Positions 1 through 8,430 of a stretch of 64,000 bases of DNA are shown in pieces. The first letter of the stretch is position 1. Every line of letters starts with the position of its first letter. A program made the translations under genes and the position numbers. This DNA comes from Streptomyces sp. NBC_01235 (GTDB lineage: Bacteria; Actinomycetota; Actinomycetes; Streptomycetales; Streptomycetaceae): contig NZ_CP108513.1 in assembly GCF_035989285.1 (NCBI RefSeq), forward strand, positions 558,001 through 622,000, given 5' to 3'. The notes beneath the pieces are model-generated. The model saw only the letters and a program-made list of their open reading frames with translations. It had not been told where the DNA came from and did no database searches.

Positions 1-239
1 GGAGCCCGGCAAAGGGCGGCTGGACCTATGTCGTCTGGCCGGAGTCCGTCGAATTCTTCGGCACCCGCGGACTGGTCAAGGTCCGCGGGACGGTCGACGG
101 ACATCCGTTCCGGAGTTCGTTCATGGCCCTCGGGGACGGCACCCACAAACTCCCCGTCGACGCCGAGGTGCGCAAGGCGACCGGAAAGCACGAGGGCGAC
201 TCGGTGACCGTACGCCTGACGGAGCGGCTCAGCCGTTGA
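1..239 (+). CDS. DUF1905-type protein, 3' end only
   Basis: The frame open from base 3 gives the last 78 residues of a protein cut by the window edge. It contains W-T-Y-V-V-W-P, then [16 protein letters not shown], then [14 protein letters not shown] and the ending [10 protein letters not shown]. This order is typical of the small beta-rich DUF1905 domain, whose biochemical role is not established. The stop codon overlaps the 3' end of the convergent aldo/keto reductase by 11 nt. The 5' end and promoter lie outside the window, so the full length cannot be judged. Confidence 0.75.
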   Translation, partial: SPAKGGWTYVVWPESVEFFGTRGLVKVRGTVDGHPFRSSFMALGDGTHKLPVDAEVRKATGKHEGDSVTVRLTERLSR

Positions 240-1245
240 TCACGGCGTCGATCCGGGCCAGTTCCTCGGCGTCGAAGTCCAGGTTGCCCAGGGCGCCGAC
301 GCTGTCCTCGATCTGCCGGGCGCTGCTCGCGCCCACCAGCGCGGAGGTCACCCGACCGCCGCGCAGCACCCAGGCCAGCGAGAGCTGGGCCAGGGACTGG
401 CCGCGGGACTTGGCGATGTCGTCGAGGGCGCGCAGCTTGCCGACGAGTTCCTCGGTCAGCGCGTCGGAGTTCAGGAACGGGCTGTCGCTCGCCGCACGCG
501 AGTCCTCAGGGATGCCGTCCAGGTAGCGGCCGGTCAGCAGGCCCTGTTCCAGCGGCGAGAACACGATCGAGCCGACCTGGAGCTCGTCCAGGGCGTCGAG
601 CAGGCCCTCGCTCTCCGGGCGGCGGTCGAGCATCGAGTAGCGCGGCTGGTGAATGAGCAGCGGGGTGCCCAAATCACCGAGGATGCGGGCGGCCTCGCGG
701 GTCTGCTCGGCGGAGTAGTTGGAGACGCCGACGTAGAGCGCCTTGCCCTGCTGGACCGCGGTGTGCAGCGCGCCCATCGTCTCCTCCAGGGGAGTCTCCG
801 GGTCGGGGCGGTGCGAGTAGAAGATGTCGACGTAGTCCAGGCCCATGCGGTGCAGGCTCTGGTCGAGCGAGGACAGCAGGTACTTGCGCGAGCCCCACTC
901 GCCGTACGGGCCCGGCCACATCAGATAGCCGGCCTTCGTGGAGATGATCAGCTCGTCGCGGTAGGACGCGAAGTCCGCCCTGAGCGCCTCACCCAGCGCG
1001 GACTCGGCGGCACCGGGCGGCGGGCCGTAGTTGTTGGCCAGGTCGAAGTGGGTGATACCGAGGTCGAAGGCGCGGCGCAGGATCGCCCGCTGGGTCTCCA
1101 CCGGGCGGTCCGGGCCGAAGTTGTGCCACAGTCCGAGCGACAGCGCGGGGAGCTTCAGGCCGCTGCGTCCGGTGCGCCGGTAGGGCATGTCCGCGTAACG
1201 GTCGGGGTGTGCGGTGTACAACGGGACTCCAGAAGGGGTTGGCAC
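229..1245 (-). CDS. aldo/keto reductase (YghZ/L-glyceraldehyde-3-phosphate reductase type)
   Basis: This 338-aa NADPH-dependent carbonyl reductase of the AKR fold is expected to be cytosolic. The catalytic tetrad is visible as D68, Y73, K104 and H145, and the LGLWHNFG segment near residue 40 is characteristic of the YghZ/MgrA subgroup, which reduces L-glyceraldehyde 3-phosphate and methylglyoxal-like aldehydes. The start is GTG (codon ends at 1245) with no strong Shine-Dalgarno sequence. It is divergent from the LysR gene at 1360 with 114 nt between them, so that LysR is the likely regulator. The exact substrate is inferred from family only. Confidence 0.9.
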   Translation of the reverse strand: MPTPSGVPLYTAHPDRYADMPYRRTGRSGLKLPALSLGLWHNFGPDRPVETQRAILRRAFDLGITHFDLANNYGPPPGAAESALGEALRADFASYRDELIISTKAGYLMWPGPYGEWGSRKYLLSSLDQSLHRMGLDYVDIFYSHRPDPETPLEETMGALHTAVQQGKALYVGVSNYSAEQTREAARILGDLGTPLLIHQPRYSMLDRRPESEGLLDALDELQVGSIVFSPLEQGLLTGRYLDGIPEDSRAASDSPFLNSDALTEELVGKLRALDDIAKSRGQSLAQLSLAWVLRGGRVTSALVGASSARQIEDSVGALGNLDFDAEELARIDAVING

Positions 1246-1359
1246 GAGGATCCGGTTCGGGAAGATCAGTTTCAGGAACCGCTACCCAGTCTCGGGCGAC
1301 CTGCGAGTAGTGGTCCAACAGAAGAATCCGATGGAATTGTGCGGCTAGGCTTCTCAATC

Positions 1360-2244
1360 ATGGAACTGCGCCACCTCCAGCACTTCGTCGCGGTCGCCGA
1401 GGACCAGCACTTCACCCGGGCCGCCGAACGCCTGATGGTCTCCCAGTCGGGCCTGTCGGCGTCGATCCGGGCCCTGGAGCGGGAACTGCGCGCCCCGCTG
1501 TTCGTACGGACCACCCGGCGGGTGACGCTGACGGAGGCGGGCCGGGCGCTGCTGGCCGAGGCGGAGCGGATCCTGGCGCAGGTGCGGGCGGCCCACGAGG
1601 CCGTGGCCGCCGTGCAGGGCGTGGTCCGCGGCACCCTCTCCGTGGGCACCGAGCAGTGCATCGCCGGGGTGCATGTGGCGGGGCTTCTGGCGGCGTTCCG
1701 GCGGCGGCACCCGGACGTGGAGATCCGGCTGCGGCAGACCGGCTCGGGCGCGCTCGGCGAGGAGGTGGCGGCCGGCCGGCTCGACCTGGCCTTCGCCTAC
1801 CGCACCCAGACGGACACCGACCAGCTGCGCTGTGTACCGCTGGCGACCGAGCCGATGTACGTGCTGTGCCATCCCGACCACCGCCTCGCCGGGGCGTCGG
1901 CGGCGCTGCTGCCTCAGGACGTCGCCGGCGAGGTGTTCGTCGACTTCCACCCGGACTGGGGCCCGCGGCGGGCCACCGACGCCGCGTTCGCCGAGGCGGG
2001 AGTGCGGCGCACGGTGGCCCTGGAGGTCAACGACGTGCACAGCCTGCTGGACCTGGTGGACGAGAACCTGGGGGTCGCCGTCGTGCCGCGCCACTTCCGG
2101 CACAAGCGCGAGGCGCTCACGGCGCTGCCCCTCAAGGGCACCGGCGAGGCGGTGTACGAGACGGTCGCGCTGCTGCCGCCCCGGCAGGCGACGAGCCCCG
2201 CGGCCCGGGCGCTCATGGCACTGCTGGAAACGGAGAGCGTGTGA
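1360..2244 (+). CDS. LysR-family transcriptional regulator
   Basis: A 294-aa regulator. Residues 1-60 (MELRHLQHFVAVAEDQHFTR onward, with LMVSQSGLSASIRALE) form the winged helix-turn-helix, and residues 90-290 the periplasmic-binding-like effector domain. The open frame extends far upstream, but homology begins exactly at the ATG at 1360, which lies in the gap to the divergent aldo/keto reductase; I therefore chose that start. LysR proteins normally control a divergent neighbour and themselves, so the reductase is the probable target. The effector cannot be deduced from the sequence. Confidence 0.93.
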   Translation: MELRHLQHFVAVAEDQHFTRAAERLMVSQSGLSASIRALERELRAPLFVRTTRRVTLTEAGRALLAEAERILAQVRAAHEAVAAVQGVVRGTLSVGTEQCIAGVHVAGLLAAFRRRHPDVEIRLRQTGSGALGEEVAAGRLDLAFAYRTQTDTDQLRCVPLATEPMYVLCHPDHRLAGASAALLPQDVAGEVFVDFHPDWGPRRATDAAFAEAGVRRTVALEVNDVHSLLDLVDENLGVAVVPRHFRHKREALTALPLKGTGEAVYETVALLPPRQATSPAARALMALLETESV

Positions 2245-2269
2245 GCGCCTGCTGCGCGATGGTGGACGT

Positions 2270-2785
2270 ATGCATGCCAAAGACATCCTCATCGACGGGT
2301 ACAACCGCATCCAGGAAGACGTCCACGCCGCCGTGGACGGCCTGGACCCCGACGTCCTCAACACCCGGCCCGCCCCCGACGCCAACTCGATCGCCTGGCT
2401 GGTCTGGCACCTCACACGCGTCCAGGACGACCATGTCGCCGACGCCTTCGGGCTCGACCAGGTGTGGCTGACCCAGGACTGGGAGAAGCGGTTCGGCCTC
2501 GATCTGCCGCGCCAGGACACCGGGTACGGGCACAGCGCCGCGAAGGTCGCGAAGGTACGGGTCTCCGACGGCGACCTGCTGACCGGATACTACGACGCCG
2601 TGCACGCGCAGAGCCTGACGGCGCTGCGCGCGCTGACGGCCGCGGACCTGGAGCGCGTCGTGGACGAGCGCTGGGATCCGCCGGTCACGCTGGGCGTACG
2701 GCTGGTCAGCGTCCTGGCCGACGATCTGGAGCACGTCGGCCAGGCCGCCTACGTCCGCGGGCTGCTTCAGAGCGCGGACGCGTAA
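2270..2785 (+). CDS. DinB-family (mycothiol-dependent maleylpyruvate isomerase-like) protein
   Basis: This 171-aa protein has the four-helix DinB/DUF664 fold. Candidate metal-ligand histidines are H47 ([10 protein letters not shown]), H55 and H155 ([10 protein letters not shown]). In actinobacteria these proteins bind a divalent metal and often use mycothiol as cofactor, but the reaction of this one is unknown. It starts at ATG 2270, 25 nt after the LysR stop, and is probably cotranscribed with it. Its last 19 nt overlap the convergent adenosine deaminase gene. Confidence 0.85.
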   Translation: MHAKDILIDGYNRIQEDVHAAVDGLDPDVLNTRPAPDANSIAWLVWHLTRVQDDHVADAFGLDQVWLTQDWEKRFGLDLPRQDTGYGHSAAKVAKVRVSDGDLLTGYYDAVHAQSLTALRALTAADLERVVDERWDPPVTLGVRLVSVLADDLEHVGQAAYVRGLLQSADA

Positions 2786-3837
2786 CCCGGAAGGACGACG
2801 TCCTCGATGAGGGCCCTGCGCTCGTCGAACGGGATGAACGCGCTCTTGAGGGCGTTCACCGTGACCGTGCGCAGGTCCTCGAGGGTCCATCCCGCCTCCT
2901 CGACGAGCAGCGCCATCTCGCGGGTCATCGTCGTGCCGGAGACCAGACGGTTGTCGGTGTTGAGGGTGACGCGGAAGCCGAGGTCCTTCAGGGCGGTGAT
3001 CGGGTGCTCGGCGATGGAGGTGGCGGCCCCGGTCTGGAGGTTGGACGTCGGGCACATCTCCAGTGCGACACGGCGGTCCCGCACCCATCCGGCGAGGCGG
3101 CCGAGCTTGCCGTCGACGATGTCGTCGGTGATGCGCACACCGTGCCCGATGCGCTGGGCGCCGCACACCTGGAGGGCCTGGTGGATGCTGGGCAGGCCGT
3201 GGGCCTCGCCGGCGTGGATGGTGAAGGGGACACTCTCGCGGCGCAGGTGCTCGAAGGCGTCGAGGTGGTCGGCGGGCGGGAAGCCGTCCTCGGCGCCGGC
3301 GATGTCGAAGCCGACGACGCCCGCGTCCCGGAAGGCCACCGCGAGGTCGGCGGCCTCCCGGGTGCGGTCGAACATGCGCATGCCGCAGAGCAGGGTGCCG
3401 ACACGGACGGGGGTGCCCGCGGCGGCGGCCTTCGCCATACCGGCCGCGAGTCCCTCCTGAACGGTCTCCACGACCTCGGGCAGGGTCAGCTCGCCCTTCA
3501 GCATCAGCTCGGGTGCGTAACGCACCTCGCCGTAGACGACACCGTCGGCGGCGAGGTCCAGGACGTACTCCTCGGCGGTGCGCAGCAGGCCCTCGCGGGT
3601 CTGCATCACGGCGAGGGTGTGCTCGAAGGTGGCTATGTAGCGCACCAGGTCACCCGAGTTGGCGGCCTCGAAGTACCAGGCGGCGAGCTCGTCCGGGTCG
3701 ATGGTGGGCAGGGTGTGGCCGACCGCTTCCGCGAGCTCGACGACGGTGGCGGGGCGCAGGCCGCCGTCGAGGTGGTCGTGCAGGACGGCCTTGGGGAGCC
3801 GGCGGAGGGTGTCGGTGTCGATGCGGGGCGCGGTCAT
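2767..3837 (-). CDS. add: adenosine deaminase
   Basis: A 356-aa purine salvage enzyme that hydrolyses adenosine or deoxyadenosine to inosine and ammonia. The zinc site and catalytic residues are all present: H20 and H22 (HDHLDGG), H208 and E211 (HAGEAHG), H232 (IGHGVR) and D295 (NTDNRLVS). Length and motif spacing fit bacterial Add. It lies 25 nt downstream of the VOC gene on the same strand, so the two probably form an operon. Streptomyces usually have several Add paralogues, so specificity for adenosine rather than a modified nucleoside is likely but not proven. Confidence 0.93.
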   Translation of the reverse strand: MTAPRIDTDTLRRLPKAVLHDHLDGGLRPATVVELAEAVGHTLPTIDPDELAAWYFEAANSGDLVRYIATFEHTLAVMQTREGLLRTAEEYVLDLAADGVVYGEVRYAPELMLKGELTLPEVVETVQEGLAAGMAKAAAAGTPVRVGTLLCGMRMFDRTREAADLAVAFRDAGVVGFDIAGAEDGFPPADHLDAFEHLRRESVPFTIHAGEAHGLPSIHQALQVCGAQRIGHGVRITDDIVDGKLGRLAGWVRDRRVALEMCPTSNLQTGAATSIAEHPITALKDLGFRVTLNTDNRLVSGTTMTREMALLVEEAGWTLEDLRTVTVNALKSAFIPFDERRALIEDVVLPGYASAL

Positions 3838-3862
3838 GAGCGTGTTCCTCGGCAGGTGGTTC

Positions 3863-4261
3863 TCAGGCGGTGGTGGCGGGCTGGAGCAGGTCCCAGCGGT
3901 TTCCGTACAGGTCCTGGAAGACGGCGACGGAGCCGTACGGCTCGTGCCGGGGCTCCTCCAGGAAGGTCACGCCGGCGGCGAGCATCCGGGCGTGGTCGCC
4001 GGCGAAGTCGTCGGTGTGCAGGAAGAACCCGACGCGGCCGCCGGTCTGGTCACCGATCCGGTCGCGCTGGGCGTCGCCCTTGGCCCGGGCGAGCAGCAGC
4101 CCGGTGCCGTCCTGGCCCGCGCCCGGCCGTACGACGACCCAGCGTGAGCCGTCGGCGCGCGGTTCGTCCTCGACGAGCCGGAAACCGAGCGCCTCGGTGT
4201 AGAAGCGGAGCGCCTCGTCGTAGTCGTCGACGACGAGGGTGACCAGGGCGATACGACTCAT
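3863..4261 (-). CDS. VOC-family (glyoxalase/bleomycin-resistance fold) protein
   Basis: A 132-aa single VOC unit pair. It starts [20 protein letters not shown], has the mid-region [20 protein letters not shown], and ends [20 protein letters not shown]. The VFxDxxGNxWDL ending is a standard metal-binding or ligand-binding edge of the family. Such proteins act as dioxygenases, epimerases or drug-binding proteins, and I cannot choose between these. It is the first gene of a likely two-gene operon with adenosine deaminase. The promoter should lie in the 211-nt gap (4262-4472) shared with the divergent flavin-binding protein. Confidence 0.85.
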   Translation of the reverse strand: MSRIALVTLVVDDYDEALRFYTEALGFRLVEDEPRADGSRWVVVRPGAGQDGTGLLLARAKGDAQRDRIGDQTGGRVGFFLHTDDFAGDHARMLAAGVTFLEEPRHEPYGSVAVFQDLYGNRWDLLQPATTA

Positions 4262-4472
4262 CGGGGCCTTTCGGGGGGGTGCGGGAGGCTTTCGGGAGGT
4301 GCGATTGACGGGTGAGGTTATACGTAAAACTCCCTACGCGCCAGTCGCCCCCGAAGGGGGCTTCAGCAGAACTTCGGCACGATCCACCGGACAGCCCTAG
4401 GTCGCGAGCCCGAGGCGCAAGCGGGACCGTGGCCCGAGGTGGGCCGCCCGCGGACCCGTTACCGTCCCGGTC

Positions 4473-4931
4473 ATGAAGATCACAGAGCCGCCCCGTGGCC
4501 CCGAGCAGCGCAAGCAGGACCTCCTGGACCGGCTGGAGCACGAGATCGACATCTGGGTCGCCACGGCGGACCGGGAGGGGCTGCCCTGTCTCGTCGCCCT
4601 GTGGTTCGTGTGGGACGGCGAGCACCTGTGGTTGTCGACCCGCCTCACCAACCCCACCGGCCGCAACCTCCGGGACGGCGGCCGGGCCCGGCTCGCCCTC
4701 GGGGACACACGGGACGTGGTTCTCGTCGACGGCGAGGTCGAGACGTACACGTCGGACGAGGTTCCGGAGACGGCCGCCCGGGCGTTCGCGGCGAGGACGG
4801 GCTGGGATCCGCGCGGGGACAGCGCGTCGTACGGCTACTTCCGCGTGCGACCGGTGGCAGTGCAGGCGTGGCGCGAGGAGCACGAGTTGCCTCGGCGGCA
4901 TCTCATGCGGGACGGGGTGTGGGTGGCCTGA
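4473..4931 (+). CDS. pyridoxamine 5'-phosphate oxidase-family flavin/F420-binding protein
   Basis: A 152-aa split-barrel protein. Residues 24-60 (EIDIWVATADREGLPCLVAL, then WDGEHLWLSTR) and 65-90 (RNLRDGGRARLALGDTRD) match the FMN/F420-binding core of PNPOx-like proteins. The C-terminal YFRVRPVAVQAWREEHE is also typical. It is probably a dimeric F420- or FMN-dependent reductase, since the pyridoxal pathway signature is absent. It starts at ATG 4473 and reads away from the VOC operon. Confidence 0.85.
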   Translation: MKITEPPRGPEQRKQDLLDRLEHEIDIWVATADREGLPCLVALWFVWDGEHLWLSTRLTNPTGRNLRDGGRARLALGDTRDVVLVDGEVETYTSDEVPETAARAFAARTGWDPRGDSASYGYFRVRPVAVQAWREEHELPRRHLMRDGVWVA

Positions 4932-5028
4932 AGGTCCTCGAGGCCAGGGTTCCTCAGGGGCTGCTGTCAGGGATCGGTGCGGGTGATTCCTGATGGGCGG
5001 GCGGCTGGTGCGATGGGAACCTGACGTC

Positions 5029-5632
5029 ATGATCTTGTTACCGCCGCGCGTCCGCGTTCCCACCGTCGCCGCACCTTTCCTGTTCCTTCTCTACGGTGCG
5101 CTCCGGCTCGTCGACGGCCTGGGTGGGGAGCACGGTCCGGGGTTCGTCCGCAACGTCGGCACTCCCTGGTCCTCGTCGGTTTCGTGATGTTCGGCGTCCT
5201 GCTCGTCGGAGTGCGTCGGCTGGTGCCCGGTGACGTGCCCTGGGCACGGCGCGTGTCGGATGTCTCCGTGGGCGCGGGCCTGTTCGGGGTGGCCTGCTTC
5301 CTGTGGGTGACGCTCTGCGACCTGTTCGCGAGGCTGGACGAGACGGCGCCGCTGCCCCGACCGCTGGAGATCATCGGCCCCCTCGCGTTCCCCCTCGGTT
5401 TGTTGACCCCGCTGGCCGTGCTCGCGACCGTCCGGCCTGTCGGCTGCGCCGGGACAGGCCGTTGCCGGCGCCGGCCGGTTTCCTGGTGCTCATGGCCGAT
5501 CTCGATCCGTTCCCGGTCGGCGCGCTGTTCCTGCCGGCCGGCCTGGCTCCGCCGGCGCGGCCCGCGCTCTTCACGAGACAGGCCGCGCGCGGTGGCCCGA
5601 GGGTCAACCGGCCTGCCGGTGAACCGCGTTGA
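5029..5632 (+). pseudogene. small multi-pass membrane protein, frameshifted twice
   Basis: No single frame covers this gene. Frame 1 (5029 to about 5160) encodes LFLLYGALRLVDGLGGEHGPGF; the next frame (about 5160-5430) gives LVLVGFVMFGVLLVG, GLFGVACFLWVTLCDLFARL and PLAFPLGLLTPLAVLA; the third (about 5440-5632) gives FLVLMADLDPFPVGALFLPA. Together they make one hydrophobic protein of about 200 aa with four or five membrane segments. The first break looks like the loss of one G (GTCGG.CAC). A TTA codon at 5038-5040 would make translation bldA-dependent. The function is unknown. The 3' end overlaps the convergent reductase. Confidence 0.7.
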
Positions 5633-6509
5633 GGCGATCCGTCTCCTCGTCCGTGAGCCGCAGCGCTCCCGCCGCCACGTTCTCCGCGAGGTGGTCGGGA
5701 TTGCCGGTGCCGGGGATGGCCAGCAGGTGACGGCCCTGGTTCAGGGTCCAGGCGAGTCGGACCTGGGCGGGGGTGGCCTCGTGGGCCCGGGCCACGGACA
5801 GGACCTCGTCGTCGTGGGCGTTCGTCGCGCCTTGAGGGCCCGCGTCGCCGGCGATGGCGAAGAACGGGACGAAGGCGATGCCCTGTTCACCGCAGAGGCG
5901 GAGGACCTCCTCGGTCGCCGGGTCGTGATCGCCGAGCCCGTAGCGGTTCTGCACGCTCACCACCGGGGCGATGGCTTGCGCCTCGGCGAGATGGCGGGGC
6001 TCGACGTCGGAGACTCCGAGGTGGCGGATCAGGCCCTCCTCGCGCAGATCGGCCAGGGCGCCGAAGTGCTCGGCGACCGACTCCTGGCGCATCCGGCGCA
6101 GGTAGACGAGGTCGAGGTGGTCGCGGCCGAGCTGGCGCAGGTTCTCCTCGACATGGCCGCGCAGGTCCTCGGGACGGGCCGAGGTGCCCCACTCCCCCCG
6201 GTAGTCGCGGAAGGGGCCGACCTTGGTGGCGATGAGCAGGTCGTCCGGGTACGGGGACAGCGCGCTGTTGATGAGTTCGTTGGCGGAGCGGAGGGCGGAG
6301 AAGTAGAAGGCGGCGGTGTCGAGGTGGTTGACGCCGAGCTCGATCGCCCTGCGCAGCACGGCGATCGAGCGGCCGCGGTCGCTCGGTGTGCCGAGGTGGA
6401 AGGCGGCGCTGCCCGTCAGCCGCATCGCGCCGAAGCCGACGCGGTTGACGGGCAGGTCGCCGATGTGCCAGGTGCCCGCGGCGTCCGCGGTGATCGTTCC
6501 GGTGGTCAT
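5604..6509 (-). CDS. aldo/keto reductase
   Basis: A 301-aa AKR-fold oxidoreductase. The start is GFGAMRLTGSAAF; the catalytic D and Y are in HLDTAAFYFSALRSANELI, the K in IATKVGPFRDYRGEW and the position of the family H in LDLVYLRR is not histidine. SVQNRYGLGDHDPATEEVL and the C-terminal LLAIPGTGNPDHLAENV are conserved nucleotide-binding parts. The open frame runs upstream, but homology starts at ATG 6509. The missing active-site histidine is normal in some AKR subgroups and suggests a distinct substrate class from the reductase at 229. It is monocistronic. Confidence 0.9.
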   Translation of the reverse strand: MTTGTITADAAGTWHIGDLPVNRVGFGAMRLTGSAAFHLGTPSDRGRSIAVLRRAIELGVNHLDTAAFYFSALRSANELINSALSPYPDDLLIATKVGPFRDYRGEWGTSARPEDLRGHVEENLRQLGRDHLDLVYLRRMRQESVAEHFGALADLREEGLIRHLGVSDVEPRHLAEAQAIAPVVSVQNRYGLGDHDPATEEVLRLCGEQGIAFVPFFAIAGDAGPQGATNAHDDEVLSVARAHEATPAQVRLAWTLNQGRHLLAIPGTGNPDHLAENVAAGALRLTDEETDRLNAVHRQAG

Positions 6510-6561
6510 CCGCGCAGTCTCGCACGCCCCGCGGACACCGGCACGGGCATGGTCCGGACTC

Positions 6562-7428
6562 TCAACAGGCCACGGTCTCCTCGCACTTGCGCAGCGCCTC
6601 CTGGACGTCGCGGCTCCAGTGCCGGGCCGTACGGGGAGTGGGCGAGGACACGGTGTGCACGGCCGGCTCCCGGCGTTCGGGCAGGGGGCCGGATCTGGCG
6701 CGCCGACGCTCTCCGGCGGGCGACGCTCCACAGGTCACGACCTCCTCCACGATCTCGGCCAGATCGGCGTCCGGGAGGGGAAGTTCGAGGTCCTCGTCGA
6801 CGAAACCGACCACGGCCGGCACGTACTCCACCAGGGCGCGCAGGGCCTGGGGCAGTCCCCGACGGCCGCGCCGCAGGCCGCTGAGCACATGCAGCGCCGT
6901 GGCGATCTCCCGTTCGGTGGCCTCCCTGCTCAGCGTGGCAGGGGTGATCTCCGTGTGACGCAGCCACCAGTCGGCCTCGTCGTCCTCCCCCATCGCCCGG
7001 TGGTGGAGGTAGAGACAGTACGAGGAGACGGTGTCGGAGGCGCCGGCGCCGTACTGCCACCAGAAGCGTGCGCTGTCCTCGCAGCCGGCCAGGTACAGGA
7101 GGCTGCCGAGGATGCGCGCGCCGGAGGGCTCGGGAAGGGCGCTGCCGAGGAAGTTGCCGAGGCCCTGGAGGGCGCCGGTGCGGGTCAGCAGTGCCTCGCA
7201 CAGGGCTTTGAGGTCCCTGGCCGCGGGATGCACGCTCGGGGGACGACGGGCCGCCGCGGCGCGCTGCGGGCATGCCCTCGTCGTGGGCTCGCCGGTGCCG
7301 CCCGCCGCGACCCGGGCGGCTATTCGGGTCTCGGCGGCCTCGATGTCCGAGCGACTGTAGGGGGCCGTGGGCACGAGGCGCGCCCTGGACAGCAGGGTGT
7401 CGATGTCGCTCGCGGTGTCGAAGGTCAT
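6562..7428 (-). CDS. conserved hypothetical protein coupled to an ECF sigma factor
   Basis: I do not recognise this 288-aa protein. It has a soluble, helix-rich middle (FWWQYGAGASDTVSSYCLYL, then DEADWWLRHTEITPA) and no membrane segment or signal peptide. An acidic stretch near residue 220 (VDEDLELPLPDADLAEIVEE) precedes a basic C-terminus. The start at 7428 overlaps the sigma factor stop by ATGA, so the two are translationally coupled. Proteins in this position in Streptomyces often monitor or assist the sigma factor, but that role here is inferred only from linkage. It is not a classic zinc-binding anti-sigma factor, because no HxxxCxxC is seen. Confidence 0.75.
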   Translation of the reverse strand: MTFDTASDIDTLLSRARLVPTAPYSRSDIEAAETRIAARVAAGGTGEPTTRACPQRAAAARRPPSVHPAARDLKALCEALLTRTGALQGLGNFLGSALPEPSGARILGSLLYLAGCEDSARFWWQYGAGASDTVSSYCLYLHHRAMGEDDEADWWLRHTEITPATLSREATEREIATALHVLSGLRRGRRGLPQALRALVEYVPAVVGFVDEDLELPLPDADLAEIVEEVVTCGASPAGERRRARSGPLPERREPAVHTVSSPTPRTARHWSRDVQEALRKCEETVAC

Positions 7429-7991
7429 GACCGCTCCGCCTCCTCCTCGGCGCACGATGTGTAGATCTCCCGCAGACGGTGCTTGGCATACCGTTCGGTG
7501 GAGCGCACCCCGGCTTCGGTGATGCCGAGGTGAAAGGCCACCTCGGCGGTGCTGTAGCCCTCGCAGTAGCGCAGCCGGATGACGTCCCGCTGGCGTTCGG
7601 GGAGGGTGGAGATCGCGTGGAACAGCCGCAGGTTCTGCTCGATCACCTCGTAGGCGTCCTCGGCGCCCTGGAGCGTCACCGTCTCGAAGACGGCGGTGTC
7701 CATGAGCGTGGCGCGCCGGCCACGGGCCCGGGCGTGGTCGATGACGCGGTTCTTCATCACCCGCCAGGCGTAGGCGGCGGGGTTCTCGGCGCGCAGTATC
7801 TGCGGCCATTCCCGGGCGATTTGAACGAAAGCCTCGTCCACGGCCTCCTCGGCGTCGGCGCGGCAGCGCAGACAGCGTTCGGCCTCGCGGACGTAGCGCG
7901 GGCGGTGCATCTGGTGGAAGGCGCTGAAGTCCAAAGGCAGCTTCTCCGGCGCCCGTGGGTTTACCGCGGGGCGCAGCTCCTCCTGGGTCAC
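7425..7991 (-). CDS. ECF-type RNA polymerase sigma factor
   Basis: A 188-aa group IV sigma factor. Region 2 spans about residues 25-95 (ADAEEAVDEAFVQIAREW, then NPAAYAWRVMKNRVIDHAR). Region 4 spans about 125-180 (LPERQRDVIRLRYCEGYSTA, then HLGITEAGVRSTERYAKHRL). It starts at GTG 7991, which overlaps the stop of the upstream 54-aa gene by four bases; its own stop overlaps the next gene by ATGA. The three genes thus form a tightly coupled operon. A weak ECF-like promoter lies upstream at 8189-8211. The signal that activates it is unknown. Confidence 0.9.
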   Translation of the reverse strand: MTQEELRPAVNPRAPEKLPLDFSAFHQMHRPRYVREAERCLRCRADAEEAVDEAFVQIAREWPQILRAENPAAYAWRVMKNRVIDHARARGRRATLMDTAVFETVTLQGAEDAYEVIEQNLRLFHAISTLPERQRDVIRLRYCEGYSTAEVAFHLGITEAGVRSTERYAKHRLREIYTSCAEEEAERS

Positions 7992-8152
7992 CGATCTCCC
8001 CCCGGGAGCCGGTGGTCCATCTCACGGACGCCCACCCGCACGAGAGCGGCGACGAACCGACGCGCGAGGGTGACAACGCCGGGTCCGAAGACCCGGAGGG
8101 CGAGCAGGGACAACGCCACGTCGCGGGCGAGCTGTTCGAACTGGTCGTTCAC
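7988..8152 (-). CDS. 54-aa protein upstream of and coupled to the ECF sigma gene
   Basis: A short frame of GTG-start type gives 54 residues, beginning VNDQFEQLARDVALSLLALR and ending REMDHRLPGGDR. Codon third positions are almost all G or C, as in true genes here. The middle (residues 12-42) is an amphipathic or weakly hydrophobic helix rich in V, A, L and R. Its TGA overlaps the sigma GTG (GTGA), the standard sign of translational coupling. I do not recognise a family. A small regulator, an anti-sigma peptide or a translated leader are all possible. Confidence 0.6.
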   Translation of the reverse strand: MNDQFEQLARDVALSLLALRVFGPGVVTLARRFVAALVRVGVREMDHRLPGGDR

Positions 8153-8188
8153 GGACCCTTCGGTCCTTCCGTTGGCTGTACGGGGCGC

Positions 8189-8211
8189 ACGAGCCCCGGA
8201 AGGCGACGGTT
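8189..8211 (-). promoter_or_regulatory. candidate ECF promoter of the sigma operon
   Basis: Read on the minus strand, TGTAACC and CTCGTGC place an AAC element at 8211-8209 and a CGT element at 8191-8189, separated by 17 bases. AAC/CGT with 16-17 bp spacing is the usual architecture of ECF-sigma promoters. Transcription would start near 8180, about 28 nt before the 54-aa gene. Only the pattern supports this; autoregulation is inferred. Confidence 0.3.
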
Positions 8212-8430
8212 ACACCTTCTGCCTCCACGGCGTCCGGCGGCGGTGTTTCGTGCATGCCGGATTCGAAAGTCCGATGGAATTGGCCGTTTCGGACTACGGA
8301 CCGTGCCGTTCCGGGCTAATACCCTTTCCCCTGCTGCCGCTTGGCGGGCTACTTCCGCCCGCTCCTGTCCGCTTCCGTCCGCCGCTCCCGGCCCGCGGGC
8401 CCGCTGCTCGTCACCCGCCGCCCGCGCCGC

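Noticed and set aside
2464..4242. 592-aa frame on the plus strand
   Set aside because: It runs antisense through the adenosine deaminase and VOC genes; no protein family is visible and the real genes explain the codon bias.
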